From: Flavobacteriales bacterium
GTDB lineage: Bacteria > Bacteroidota > Bacteroidia > Flavobacteriales_D > Crocinitomicaceae
Length of the DNA: 46,042 nucleotides
Direction: 5' to 3'
Assembly (NCBI GenBank): GCA_947453715.1
Contig: CANGHX010000003.1
Span: forward strand, 1-46,042
The notes under the pieces were generated by a model. That model was not told the DNA's origin, made no database searches, and saw only the letters and a program-made list of their open reading frames with translations. Made by a program: the position numbers and the translations under genes. Positions 23,882 to 33,064 of the stretch are shown in pieces; position 1 is the first letter of the stretch, and each line of letters starts with the position of its first letter.

Positions 23882-26560
23882 ATGGCAGAAGACGAAATAA
23901 ATGAAAATTTAGAAGGGGCAGAAGATCCAATTGAAAATTCATCTGATGATTTGACGCCGACTGAAGATACGATTGTTCCTGTTGGTGGATTGTATGAAAA
24001 TTGGTTCTTGGATTATGCTTCTTATGTAATTCTTGAGAGAGCCGTTCCTTCGTTGTATGACGGACTGAAACCAGTACAGAGAAGGATTTTGCATTCAATG
24101 AAAGAATTAGATGATGGTCGCTACAATAAGGTTGCGAACATTATCGGGAATACAATGAAATACCACCCACACGGTGATGCTTCTATTGGAGATGCTTTGG
24201 TTCAATTAGGTCAAAAAGATTTATTAATCGATTGTCAAGGAAACTGGGGAAATACGTTAACTGGCGATGGTGCTGCTGCTCCTCGTTACATCGAAGCTAG
24301 ATTATCAAAATTTGCGAGTCATGTTGTTTTTAATCCAAAAACGACAAATTGGTTGACAAGTTATGATGGTCGAAATAAAGAACCGGAACAATTACCAGTA
24401 AAATTTCCATTATTATTAGCTCAAGGTGGTGAAGGGATTGCTGTTGGTTTGGCATGTAAATTTTTGCCTCACAATTTTATTGAAATTATTGAGCAATCAA
24501 TCAATCATTTAAGAGGGAAGAAAGTTGAGTTATTACCCGATTTCCAAAATGGTGGAATGGCCGACTTTTCGAATTATAATGATGGATTAAGGGGAGGGAA
24601 AGTTCGTGTAAGGGCAAAAATTAAAAAGCTTGATAATAAAACTTTAGTTGTTCATGAAATTCCTTTTGGAACAACAACTGGTTCATTGATTGAATCTGTA
24701 ATAAAAGCGAACGATAAAGGGAAAATAAAAATCAAAAAAATTGAAGATAATACAGCTGCTGATGCTGAAATTATCATTCATTTGACTCCTGGAGTTTCTC
24801 CTGATAAAACATTAGATGCTTTATATGCATTTACAGATTGTGAAGTTTCGATTTCTCCAAACTCTTCTATTATTGATGGAGATACACCGCGTTTTTTAGG
24901 TGTAACAGAGATTTTAAAAACAAGCACAAAAAACACAGTTGATCTTCTAAAATTAGAGCTTGAAATTCGTTTAGATGAATTAGAAAGACAATGGCATTTT
25001 TCTACTTTGGAAAAGATTTTTATCCAAGAGGAAATGTATATTGACTTCAAGCACTATGGTGATAAAGAAACATTGTATGGCTATTTATACAAACGATTTG
25101 ATCCTTTCAAAAAGCAATTGATTCGTGAAATAGTCGATGAAGATTTGTTGCGTTTGACTCAAATTCAAATGATTCGTATCACTCGATTTGATTCAACAAA
25201 AGCCGATGATAATTTGTTGAAAATTGAGGAGGAGATTAATTCTGTTAAAGAGAAATTAGCGAATCTAATTGAATATGCGATTGATTACTTCAAAGATTTG
25301 AAAAAACGTTTTGGAGAAGGGAAAGAACGTAAAACAGAAATTAAGCAATTCGATACTATTACAGCCACAAATGTAATTATTGCGAATAAAAAATTATATG
25401 TTGACTATGAAGAAGGATTTATCGGTTATGGTTTAAAGAAAACCGAGGCGGTGAATGACTGTTCAGAAATCGATGACATTATTATTTTCTTTGCAACTGG
25501 GAAGATGATGATTACCAAAATTTCGGATAAGAAATTTGTAGGGAAAGGAATCGTTCATGCAGACGTGTGGAAAAAAGGTGATAAACGAACAATTTATCAT
25601 TTAATCTACCAAGATGGTTTGGGTGGACCAGCAATGATGAAACGTTTTTATGTAAATAGCATAACGAGGGATACAGAATACGATTTATCAAAAGGAACAA
25701 AAGGTTCGAAAATGTTGTATTTCTCTGTTCATCCTAATGGTGAGCGAGAAGTGATTAGCGTATTATTAAGGCCAAGACCACATTTGAAACGTTTACGTTT
25801 TGATATTGATATGGGGGATATGTTAATCAAAGGGCGTAATTCAGCTGGTAATCGTGTAACGAAAGAAATTGTTCAGAAGATTACACAAAAAGAAGTTGGC
25901 GGTTCAACATTGGCGGCTCGTAAAATATGGTACGATACAGTTGTAGGACGTTTAAACGATGAAGGTAGAGGAACTTTCTTAGGTTCATTTAAAGGGACAG
26001 ACAAAATTTTAACATTATACAAAACAGGTGAGTATCGCTTAAGTAATTTTGATTTATCGAATCACTTTGATGAGGATATGGTGCATATTGAAAAATGGCA
26101 TCCAGATCGACCGATTTCAACTGTTTATTATGATGCTGAAAAAGAGATCCATTTTGTAAAACGTTTCTTGTGTGAAGTAACAATGGATAAAAAGGTTTTA
26201 TTTATTAGTGAAAGCGAAGGTTCATATATGGATGTAGTTTCAACGGCATACCGCCCAGAGGCGAAAATCGTGTATAATAAACTTTTAAGAGAAACTAAGA
26301 ATTTACCTGATAATTTAATCAATTTAGCAGATCATATTGAAGTGAAAGGTATGAAGGCGCAAGGGAATCAAGTTACTAAGTTAAAAGTCAAAGAAATTGT
26401 ATTAACTCATCCTATTGAAGGTACTGAACCTTGGCCAGAAGATGTTAAAGTAGAAGAGTTAGATTCTGAAGATGATGACAATGATGAATCAGATGATGAC
26501 GAGAATACAATGGAGTGGGATTTGTCTGGTGGTGATGATGACCAACCGACATTGTTCTAG
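23882..26560 (+). CDS. parC: DNA topoisomerase IV subunit A
   Basis: 892 residues. The breakage-reunion domain contains KPVQRRIL, KYHPHGDASIGDAL and the active-site Tyr136 in APRYIEARL, which bonds to cleaved DNA. At the quinolone-contact positions (GyrA Ser83/Asp87) the sequence has Ala100 and Asp104. I believe this is normal for the family. The C-terminal part has beta-propeller-like strands (EEGFIGYGLKKTEAV, GKGIVHADVWKKGDKR). The protein ends in an extremely acidic tail of about 35 residues (SEDDDNDESDDDEN) and begins with an acidic stretch too. It decatenates chromosomes together with ParE. A strong terminator follows. Confidence 0.94.
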   Translation: MAEDEINENLEGAEDPIENSSDDLTPTEDTIVPVGGLYENWFLDYASYVILERAVPSLYDGLKPVQRRILHSMKELDDGRYNKVANIIGNTMKYHPHGDASIGDALVQLGQKDLLIDCQGNWGNTLTGDGAAAPRYIEARLSKFASHVVFNPKTTNWLTSYDGRNKEPEQLPVKFPLLLAQGGEGIAVGLACKFLPHNFIEIIEQSINHLRGKKVELLPDFQNGGMADFSNYNDGLRGGKVRVRAKIKKLDNKTLVVHEIPFGTTTGSLIESVIKANDKGKIKIKKIEDNTAADAEIIIHLTPGVSPDKTLDALYAFTDCEVSISPNSSIIDGDTPRFLGVTEILKTSTKNTVDLLKLELEIRLDELERQWHFSTLEKIFIQEEMYIDFKHYGDKETLYGYLYKRFDPFKKQLIREIVDEDLLRLTQIQMIRITRFDSTKADDNLLKIEEEINSVKEKLANLIEYAIDYFKDLKKRFGEGKERKTEIKQFDTITATNVIIANKKLYVDYEEGFIGYGLKKTEAVNDCSEIDDIIIFFATGKMMITKISDKKFVGKGIVHADVWKKGDKRTIYHLIYQDGLGGPAMMKRFYVNSITRDTEYDLSKGTKGSKMLYFSVHPNGEREVISVLLRPRPHLKRLRFDIDMGDMLIKGRNSAGNRVTKEIVQKITQKEVGGSTLAARKIWYDTVVGRLNDEGRGTFLGSFKGTDKILTLYKTGEYRLSNFDLSNHFDEDMVHIEKWHPDRPISTVYYDAEKEIHFVKRFLCEVTMDKKVLFISESEGSYMDVVSTAYRPEAKIVYNKLLRETKNLPDNLINLADHIEVKGMKAQGNQVTKLKVKEIVLTHPIEGTEPWPEDVKVEELDSEDDDNDESDDDENTMEWDLSGGDDDQPTLF

Positions 26561-26565
26561 AAACT

Positions 26566-26601
26566 AAAAAACCGATTCAAGTAATTTGAATCGGTTTTTT
26601 T
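26566..26601. terminator. Strong bidirectional terminator between parC and the acyl-CoA dehydrogenase gene
   Basis: A 15-bp stem, aaaaaaccgattcaa (26566-26580) with ttgaatcggtttttt (26586-26600), closes a 5-nt loop. T-runs on both strands suit the convergent genes. Confidence 0.95.
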
Positions 26602-26618
26602 ATGAATATTAATCGAAA

Positions 26619-27761
26619 TTAATCTTTCAAAATATTTCTTGAGATAACGATTTTTTGAACTTCAGAAGTTCCTTCGTAAATCTGAGTAATTTTAGCATCA
26701 CGCATTAAACGCTCAACATGGTATTCTTTAACGAAACCGTAACCACCGTGAATCTGAACAGCTTCAACTGTTTGTTCCATAGCTACTTTTGAAGCGTATA
26801 ACTTCGCCATTGCTCCAGATTGATCGTAGTTTCTACCAGCATCTTTATCAGCAGCAGCTCTATGAACCATTAATCTTGCAGCATCAATTTCTGTAGCCAT
26901 ATCAGCTAATTTGAAAGCGATCGCTTGGTGTTTGAAAATTTCTTTACCAAAAGCTGAACGAACTTTAGAATATGCTAAAGCTAATTCTAAACCACCAGCA
27001 GCAATTCCTAATGCTTGAGCAGCAATACCAATTCTTCCTCCCGATAATACTTTCATTGCGAAATTGAAACCAAATCCATCTTCACCAATTCTGTTTTCTT
27101 TTGGAACTTTAACATCATTGAATAATAAAGTATGTGTATCACTTCCACGAATACCCATTTTATCTTCTTTTGCACCAACGATAAATCCTTCCATTCCTCT
27201 TTCGATGATGAAAGCATTGATTCCTTTATGTCCTGCTTCAACATTTGTTTGAGCAATTACTAAATAAGTAGAAGCCGAAGAACCATTCGTAATCCAGTTT
27301 TTAGTACCATTTAATAAATAATGATCTCCCATGTCGATTGCTGTAGTTCTTTGAGAAGTTGCATCTGATCCAGCCTCAGGCTCTGATAAACAGAAAGCAC
27401 CGATTTTTTCTCCTTTAGCTAAAGGAATTAAGTATTTTTGTTTTTGTTCTTCTGTTCCGTATTTTTCTAATCCCCAACAAACTAAAGAGTTGTTTACTGA
27501 CATACAAACTGAAGTTGAAGCATCAATTTTTGATATTTCTTCCATTGCTAAAACGTATGAAATAGTATCCATTCCGCTTCCACCGTACTCTGGACTAACC
27601 ATCATACCCATGAACCCAAGTTCACCTAATTGTTTGATTTCTTCAGCTGGAAATTTTTGAAGGTTGTCTCTTTCGATTACACCTGGTTTTAATACGTTTT
27701 GAGCAAAATCTCTTGCAGCCTCTTTTACCGCTAATTGCTCTTCAGTTAATTCAAAATTCAT
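26619..27761 (-). CDS. Acyl-CoA dehydrogenase
   Basis: 380 residues from the ATG at 27761. The frame stays open 24 codons further to 27833, but the family begins at MNFELTEEQ, and a minus-strand TAATTTTG box lies at 27785-27792. FAD-dependent alpha,beta-dehydrogenation of acyl-CoA. Motifs: FCLSEPEAGSDA (FAD/substrate binding), WITNGSSA, GGRIGIAAQALG, QIHGGYGF and the catalytic base Glu363 in YEGTSEVQ. The short/branched-chain class is likely from the Glu position; the exact chain length cannot be told. The gene stands alone, with no other fatty-acid genes near. Confidence 0.92.
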   Translation of the reverse strand: MNFELTEEQLAVKEAARDFAQNVLKPGVIERDNLQKFPAEEIKQLGELGFMGMMVSPEYGGSGMDTISYVLAMEEISKIDASTSVCMSVNNSLVCWGLEKYGTEEQKQKYLIPLAKGEKIGAFCLSEPEAGSDATSQRTTAIDMGDHYLLNGTKNWITNGSSASTYLVIAQTNVEAGHKGINAFIIERGMEGFIVGAKEDKMGIRGSDTHTLLFNDVKVPKENRIGEDGFGFNFAMKVLSGGRIGIAAQALGIAAGGLELALAYSKVRSAFGKEIFKHQAIAFKLADMATEIDAARLMVHRAAADKDAGRNYDQSGAMAKLYASKVAMEQTVEAVQIHGGYGFVKEYHVERLMRDAKITQIYEGTSEVQKIVISRNILKD

Positions 27762-27841
27762 ATCGTTATAGTTTGATATATTAACAAAATTATCGATGAC
27801 AAATTTACTGATTTTATTTAAATTTTCATACATTTAGCACT

Positions 27842-28915
27842 ATGAGAAGTTATAATGTTATCGGCTTAATGTCTGGGACATCTATGGATGGTTTAGATGT
27901 TTCTTATGTAAAGTACACAAAATCAAAGAATAATGAATGGGGTTTTGATGTGCTTTTTACAGAATCTTATGCTTATGAAGATGAATTTATTTTAGAATTA
28001 AAAAATGCGACTAAACTTTCTGTTCCTTTGATGCTACAGTTAGATAAAAAAATTGGACAGTTATACGCAACCTTAGTAAATCAATTCATTCAAAAATATG
28101 AAATTCAGGCTGAAAAAATAGATATAATTGCCTCTCATGGTCAAACAATTTTTCATCAACCTGAAAACGGTTTTACTTATCAAATTGGTTGTGGGACAAC
28201 TTTGTCTTTTTTAACGGGAATTAAAGTGATAAATGATTTTCGAACAAAAGACGTTGTGGCTGGAGGACAGGGAGCACCTTTAGTCCCGATAGGAGATTTT
28301 AAATTGTTTAACAAACTAGCTGATTCATTTCTAAATATTGGAGGTATTTCGAATGTCAGTTTTATGAAAAACAATGAAATTATCGCATTTGATATTTGTC
28401 CAGGTAATTTACCACTGAATAGATTGGTTGAATCAAAGGGATTGAGATATGATAAAAATGGGGAATTATCAAAATCAGGAGAGATCAATTTCTTCTTACT
28501 TGATTTGTTAAATAAATTGGATTTTTATTCACAATCTGCTCCAAAATCACTCGGTACTGAATGGTTAGAAACGCATTTTTATCCGTTAATAAAGTTTGAT
28601 CGTGATATTGAAAATAATTTAAGAACCATCATTGAGCATATTGCTATTCAAATAGGAGCCATTTTAAATGATCAGAAATTGACATCGGTTTTAATTACTG
28701 GAGGTGGAGCAAAAAATGGTTTTTTGATTGAGAAAATTAAGAAGTATTTTGATGGAGAAGTTATTTTACCATCTGAAGAAATTATTGATTTTAAGGAAGC
28801 GATAATCTTTGGTTTTCTAGGAGCTTTGTATATAGAAAATGAACCAAATACAATTAATTCTGTTACAGGAGCTTCTAGAAATGTTGTAGGTGGAATTTTA
28901 CATACTCCAAATTAA
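27842..28915 (+). CDS. anmK: Anhydro-N-acetylmuramic acid kinase
   Basis: 357 residues, typical length. It phosphorylates and opens 1,6-anhydro-MurNAc during recycling of cell-wall fragments. Motifs: the N-terminal phosphate loop GLMSGTSMDGLD, ASHGQTIFHQP, DFRTKDVVAGGQGAPLVP with the catalytic Asp region, FLNIGGISN and TGGGAKNGFL. The gene is divergent from the acyl-CoA dehydrogenase gene. No other wall-recycling gene is close. Confidence 0.95.
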   Translation: MRSYNVIGLMSGTSMDGLDVSYVKYTKSKNNEWGFDVLFTESYAYEDEFILELKNATKLSVPLMLQLDKKIGQLYATLVNQFIQKYEIQAEKIDIIASHGQTIFHQPENGFTYQIGCGTTLSFLTGIKVINDFRTKDVVAGGQGAPLVPIGDFKLFNKLADSFLNIGGISNVSFMKNNEIIAFDICPGNLPLNRLVESKGLRYDKNGELSKSGEINFFLLDLLNKLDFYSQSAPKSLGTEWLETHFYPLIKFDRDIENNLRTIIEHIAIQIGAILNDQKLTSVLITGGGAKNGFLIEKIKKYFDGEVILPSEEIIDFKEAIIFGFLGALYIENEPNTINSVTGASRNVVGGILHTPN

Positions 28916-28983
28916 TCACATCATTTTTAAAATGTGTTATGAATAATACATTGGTTACAACGCAACAAACGATATTTTCTTTT

Positions 28984-28991
28984 TATCTTTG
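28984..28991 (+). promoter_or_regulatory. -7 element TATCTTTG of the amino-acid dehydrogenase gene
   Basis: Exact box followed by GCAAATAAAT. It predicts an untranslated leader of about 100 nt, the longest in this window for a promoter with an exact box. Confidence 0.6.
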
Positions 28992-29002
28992 CAAATAAAT
29001 TT

Positions 29003-29037
29003 TTGAAGTTTATTAAACAAAATGTACTTCAATTTTT
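29003..29037 (+). promoter_or_regulatory. Hairpin with T-run inside the dehydrogenase leader
   Basis: ttgaagt (29003-29009) pairs with acttcaa (29026-29032) around a 16-nt loop and is followed by TTTTT. It starts right after the predicted transcription start, 60 bp before the ATG. It could be a weak attenuator or simply a leader hairpin; the stem is only 7 bp. Confidence 0.3.
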
Positions 29038-29096
29038 GACTGTAAATAAACAAAGCTAATTGTACTGAACAATTTTAAATTTACAAATTATTAATT

Positions 29097-30347
29097 ATGA
29101 AAGACTTACTTTACAAATTCGAAAATAAAAGACCTGAAATAGTATTTGAGTGGAAAGATGCTGAAACTGATGCTGAAGGATGGGTAGTAATCAATTCTTT
29201 AAGAGGTGGAGCTGCCGGTGGTGGTACTCGAATGAGAGCAGGTTTGGATAAACGTGAAGTTGAGTCTTTAGCAAAAACAATGGAAGTTAAATTTACAGTA
29301 GCTGGACCTGCAATTGGTGGAGCAAAATCTGGAATTAACTTTGATCCAAAAGATCCTCGTAAAGAAGGTGTTTTGAGAAGATGGTATGCTGCAGTAACTC
29401 CTTTATTGAAACATTATTATGGTACAGGTGGAGATTTAAATGTGGATGAGATTCACGAAGTAATCCCAATGACTGAAGAATGTGGTGTTTGGCATCCACA
29501 AGAAGGTGTTTTTAATGGACACTTTCAACCTAGAGAAGCTCAAAAAATTAATAGAATTGGACAACTTCGTAATGGAGTTTTAAAAGTGATTGAAGATGAG
29601 CAATTTACTCCAAGTATCGATCGTAAGTATGTTGTTGCTGATATGATTACTGGTTATGGTGTTGCGCAATCAATTAAACATTACTACTCAATTTGGGGTG
29701 CTTCGACAAACTCAGCACAAGATTCAGTTGAAGGTAAAAAAGTAATCGTACAAGGATGGGGTAATGTTGGTTCTGCTGGAGCATATTACTTAGCACAACA
29801 AGGAGCGAAAATCGTTGGTATTATTGATAGAGTAGGTGGTTTAATTAAAGAAGAAGGTTTTACTTTTGAAGAAATTAAATCAATGTTCTTAAATAAAAAC
29901 GGAAATGAATTAGTTCACCCAGATTTAATTTCATACGATGAGGTAAATGCTAAAGTTTGGGATTTACAAGCTGACGTATTTATTCCATGTGCTGGTTCAA
30001 GAATGATCACAAAAGATCAATTAGATAGAATGGTGAAATCAGGAGTTCAAGTGATTTCTTCAGGGGCAAACGTTCCTTTCGCAGATCCAGAAATTTTCTT
30101 TGGTCCAATCGCTGATTATGCAGATAACACAATTTCAATCATTCCAGATTTCATTTCAAACTGTGGAATGGCTAGAGTTTTTGCTTACTTAATGAGTAAC
30201 GACTTAAAAGAAATTTCAGATAAAGGAATTTTTGAAGATACAAGTAATACAATTCATAAAGCTTTAGAAAATGCTCATGCTAAAAATGCTGGTAAAACAG
30301 GAATTGCTAAAGCAGCATTTGAAATCGCATTAAATCAGTTGGTTTAA
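29097..30347 (+). CDS. Glu/Leu/Phe/Val dehydrogenase family protein
   Basis: 416 residues. NAD(P)-dependent oxidative deamination of an amino acid. The dimerisation domain has GGGTRMRAG, Lys65 (EVKFTVAGP), the catalytic-type Lys77 in IGGAKSGINF and GTGGDLNVDE with Asp113. The Rossmann domain opens with VIVQGWGNVGSAGAYYL and continues with IIDRVGGL. Glutamate dehydrogenase and leucine dehydrogenase cannot be told apart safely by eye. The length is nearer to the Glu type, while the loop sequence (VWHPQEGVFNGHF) is peculiar to a Bacteroidota subgroup. It is a single-gene unit with a promoter box, a long leader and its own terminator. Confidence 0.9.
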   Translation: MKDLLYKFENKRPEIVFEWKDAETDAEGWVVINSLRGGAAGGGTRMRAGLDKREVESLAKTMEVKFTVAGPAIGGAKSGINFDPKDPRKEGVLRRWYAAVTPLLKHYYGTGGDLNVDEIHEVIPMTEECGVWHPQEGVFNGHFQPREAQKINRIGQLRNGVLKVIEDEQFTPSIDRKYVVADMITGYGVAQSIKHYYSIWGASTNSAQDSVEGKKVIVQGWGNVGSAGAYYLAQQGAKIVGIIDRVGGLIKEEGFTFEEIKSMFLNKNGNELVHPDLISYDEVNAKVWDLQADVFIPCAGSRMITKDQLDRMVKSGVQVISSGANVPFADPEIFFGPIADYADNTISIIPDFISNCGMARVFAYLMSNDLKEISDKGIFEDTSNTIHKALENAHAKNAGKTGIAKAAFEIALNQLV

Positions 30348-30373
30348 CACTGAGTTCATTAAATATTATTAAG

Positions 30374-30406
30374 AATGGTAGCCCAATAAAGGCTACCATT
30401 TTTTTT
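30374..30406 (+). terminator. Intrinsic terminator after the dehydrogenase gene
   Basis: aatggtagcc (30374-30383) pairs with ggctaccatt (30391-30400) and is followed by a run of T. The following 187 bp up to the TonB-like gene hold no recognisable element. Confidence 0.95.
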
Positions 30407-30593
30407 GCAATTCATTTTGGATGTAACCAATTTGAATTTTTGTAATTATGTATAAAAGACGATTTTAAAAGTAGAGTGTTGATACTTTTTGAATTATTCC
30501 GAAATGCTTGATTGATTTATAACTTATTTTGTTGTTTTACGTAGAATAATCAAGGTGTAAAGAGAAGATTTACAGTTTATTAAAATTAGAAAT

Positions 30594-31352
30594 ATGAATA
30601 TTGAAGTTTATAACGAAGATAAAGACAAGAAAATAAGTGCTTTAATTTCTTTTTTGATATTGGGATTAATGTTTCTTTTTTTAATAATCACAACTATTCC
30701 TCAAGCAGATCCACCGATATATGAGACTGTATATCCAGAAGTTGAAATGGATATGCCGATTCCAATAGAAGCAATGAATCTTGCTGCAACTGCTGGAGGA
30801 GGTGGTGGTGGGGGAACGCCAACGAATGATCGAGTTGATCCAATTCCTAGACAACAATCTGCAAAAGTATTGACTTCAAATTCTTCAACATCAGATGTTA
30901 AAGTAACATCTGGGAGCTCAAATAAAACGAATTCAAATAATAAAACGAATCCAGCAACTTCTACCCAAGCATCTACAAATTATTTTGGTGATGGTGGTTC
31001 TGGCTCTGGAAAAGGTGGTGGAAAAGGTTCTGGATTTGGAATGGATAGTGGTTCAGGAGAAGGACCTGGAAGTGGACCTGGATCTGATGGTGGAGAAGGT
31101 GGTCGAGTAAGATATGGCAATCCAAATAATGATAATATTTATTCAGATGAACCTCAAACAATTTATTTGAAATTAACAGTGAATGCTGAAGGGGAAGTTG
31201 TAGGAGGGAAAAGTACTTCTAAGACAACTACGACTGATCAACGAATTATCAATCAGGTAATTGCAAATGTTAAATCTCAAGTGAGGTATTCTAAAAAAGC
31301 AGGAGCAAGTTTGGAGTTTGTTTATTTGACAGTAAATGTTCGTGCAAACTAG
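30594..31352 (+). CDS. TonB-like energy-transducer protein
   Basis: 252 residues. A short cytoplasmic N-terminus, one membrane helix (about 13-34, ISALISFLILGLMFLFLIIT), then a Pro-containing segment and a long Gly/Ser/Asn-rich linker with glycine runs (about 65-175). The C-terminal domain (about 190-252) has the TonB-like pattern of strand, helix, strand: IYLKLTVNAEGEVVGG, RIINQVIANVKSQ, LEFVYLTVNV. This organisation fits a TonB homologue spanning the periplasm. The linker is Gly/Ser-rich rather than the usual Pro/Lys-rich type. ExbB and ExbD, the expected partners, are encoded 3.5 kb downstream. It overlaps folC by 17 bp. Confidence 0.7.
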   Translation: MNIEVYNEDKDKKISALISFLILGLMFLFLIITTIPQADPPIYETVYPEVEMDMPIPIEAMNLAATAGGGGGGGTPTNDRVDPIPRQQSAKVLTSNSSTSDVKVTSGSSNKTNSNNKTNPATSTQASTNYFGDGGSGSGKGGGKGSGFGMDSGSGEGPGSGPGSDGGEGGRVRYGNPNNDNIYSDEPQTIYLKLTVNAEGEVVGGKSTSKTTTTDQRIINQVIANVKSQVRYSKKAGASLEFVYLTVNVRAN

Positions 31353-32568
31353 TTACTCAGAGACATTAGATTGGCTGTTTCAACAATTTCCTGCTTATCA
31401 TAAAATAGGAGCGAAAGCATATAAACCTAGCTTGGATAATTGTATTCGTTTAGCTGAACTTTTTGGGAACCCACAAGATAAACTGAGGTTTATTCATGTT
31501 GCAGGTACAAATGGTAAAGGATCAACGTCAAGCATGTTGGCATCCGTGTTAACTGAATCTGGAGAGAAAGTTGGACTTTTCACTTCGCCTCATATCGAAG
31601 ATTTCAGAGAAAGAATTCGAGTAAATGGAGAGATGATCTCTGAAGAGGAAGTAATATCTTTCTGTGAAGAAGTGAAAGTTTTAAATCTTGATTTTGAACC
31701 ATCCTTTTTTGAAATCACTTGGATAATGACACTGGTTCATTTTCTTAAAAAAGAAACGACCATTTGCGTTATTGAAACAGGTTTAGGAGGAAGACTTGAT
31801 GCTACAAATATCATTACGCCGATACTTTCAATAATTACGAATATAGGTTTAGAGCATACAAATTTTCTTGGAGAAACTTTAGGAGAGATTGCTTATGAGA
31901 AGGCCGGAATTATTAAAAATTCTGTTCCCGTTATTGTTGGTGAGACTTTACCTGAAACAATAGCTGTTTTTAAAAAGAAAGCGATAGAATCTAGTTCAAA
32001 ACTTATTTTAGCTGAAGATGCTTCTGTGCAAACACCAGCTGCTTTTCCCTTGTTAGGTGATTATCAGATTAAAAATTACAAGTCTGTTTATTCAACTCTT
32101 GAATATCTAAAATCAATTGGTTTTAAGATATCAGAGGAGGTAATAGCGAATGGATTGAAAAAACTTTCTGTAAATACAGGATTCCGAGGACGTTTGCAAG
32201 TGATGAATGAAGAGCCTATAACGATTATGGATGTTTCTCATAATTATGATGGTATTAAAGCTACTTTAGATTCAATTCTAAAAATAAATAAAGGAGAGCT
32301 TTATGTAATTTATGGAACAAGTTCAGATAAAGATATTAAAAGTATATTTTCATTGTTTCCTAAAGAAGCGAATTACTTTTTTACAGAATTTAGTAATGAA
32401 AGAAGTGCGAAACTGATCCAATTGATGGAAGAATCAAAAGAATTTAAATTAAAATCAACTTTTTTTCTTAATCCAAAAGAAGCTCTAAAAAATGCGCAAT
32501 TATCTGTAAAAAAAGAAGATACAATTTTAGTTTTCGGGAGCTTCTTTTTATTGAGCGATTTTTTTTGA
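31336..32568 (+). CDS. folC: Folylpolyglutamate synthase / dihydrofolate synthase
   Basis: 410 residues of the Mur-ligase type. ATP-binding loop HVAGTNGKGSTSSM (residues 55-67), then the FTSPHIEDFRERIRVNG segment, the GGRLDATN motif, LEHTNFLG, GEIAYEKAGIIK and the DVSHNYDG motif of the C-terminal domain. It adds glutamate to dihydropteroate and to folates, retaining them in the cell. The ATG lies inside the TonB-like gene, giving a 17-bp overlap and probable translational coupling. A linked tonB-folC pair is, as I recall, common in flavobacteria. Confidence 0.95.
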   Translation: MFVQTSYSETLDWLFQQFPAYHKIGAKAYKPSLDNCIRLAELFGNPQDKLRFIHVAGTNGKGSTSSMLASVLTESGEKVGLFTSPHIEDFRERIRVNGEMISEEEVISFCEEVKVLNLDFEPSFFEITWIMTLVHFLKKETTICVIETGLGGRLDATNIITPILSIITNIGLEHTNFLGETLGEIAYEKAGIIKNSVPVIVGETLPETIAVFKKKAIESSSKLILAEDASVQTPAAFPLLGDYQIKNYKSVYSTLEYLKSIGFKISEEVIANGLKKLSVNTGFRGRLQVMNEEPITIMDVSHNYDGIKATLDSILKINKGELYVIYGTSSDKDIKSIFSLFPKEANYFFTEFSNERSAKLIQLMEESKEFKLKSTFFLNPKEALKNAQLSVKKEDTILVFGSFFLLSDFF

Positions 32569-32586
32569 TTTTTTTTTGAAAAACAC

Positions 32587-32616
32587 TTGCAGAAATAAAA
32601 AATGTACCTATCTTTG
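32587..32616 (+). promoter_or_regulatory. tRNA-Val promoter
   Basis: TTG (32587-32589) and TATCTTTG (32609-32616) are 19 bp apart, an ideal Bacteroidota promoter. The tRNA begins 45 bp after the box. The tRNA-Asp gene has the same arrangement. Confidence 0.8.
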
Positions 32617-32661
32617 CACTCACAACAACGAACCAAACGAGGTTTTTAAAGTTGATAAAAA

Positions 32662-32736
32662 GGGAAATTAGCTCAGTTGGTTCAGAGCACCTGCCTTACA
32701 AGCAGGGGGTCACAGGTTCGAATCCTGTATTTCCCA
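32662..32736 (+). tRNA. tRNA-Val (anticodon TAC)
   Basis: 75 nt with a full cloverleaf. Acceptor stem gggaaat/atttccc, D-arm agctcagttggttcagagc, anticodon stem cctgc/gcagg with loop cttacaa (TAC at 32697-32699), and T-arm cacaggttcgaatcctgt. The discriminator base is A; CCA is not encoded. Confidence 0.97.
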
Positions 32737-32743
32737 CTTAATG

Positions 32744-32778
32744 AAAAGACTTACATTTTATGTAGGTCTTTTTTTTTG
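32744..32778 (+). terminator. Terminator after tRNA-Val
   Basis: aaaagacttacat (32744-32756) pairs with atgtaggtctttt (32760-32772) with one G-T pair, 3-nt loop, then a T-run. Confidence 0.9.
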
Positions 32779-32808
32779 CTTTAAATTTTAGTTTAAGTAC
32801 AAAGATAT

Positions 32809-32858
32809 AGCTTAAGGGTAGTCGATTGAATTTCCTTTGATTCAATCCTTCTTAAGCT
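32809..32858. repeat. Nested inverted repeat between tRNA-Val and the accessory genes
   Basis: An outer stem agcttaag (32809-32816) with cttaagct (32851-32858) and an inner stem gattgaat (32824-32831) with attcaatc (32840-32847), separated by an asymmetric internal loop. No T-run follows. A minus-strand TATCTTTG lies directly next to it (32800-32807). The stretch 32780-33064 has no gene; the repeat could be a mobile-element remnant or a structured RNA. Confidence 0.6.
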
Positions 32859-33014
32859 TAAATCATCAACACCTATAGAAGTTTATGGTTCAGCTTGTGT
32901 AAGATTCTTTGCTATACAATAGCACTTTATTTTTTTTCAAACTTCTAATATGTACTCTTCCTCATTGATCAACTTCGAATGTATCTGTTGAGGAAAAATA
33001 TATATATAGCAATA

Positions 33015-33045
33015 TTGCCCTGTTTATGAAATTTATATACTTTTG
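33015..33045 (+). promoter_or_regulatory. Promoter of the 33065 gene
   Basis: TTG (33015-33017) and TACTTTTG (33038-33045), 20 bp apart. ATG 19 bp after the box. Confidence 0.55.
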
Positions 33046-33064
33046 AGAAACTTAATTTGTTAAA

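Noticed and set aside
24170-24200. Ala at the quinolone Ser83-equivalent of ParC as a resistance mutation
   Set aside because: HPHGDASIGDA is, to my knowledge, the normal form in Bacteroidota ParC, so it is no evidence of acquired resistance.
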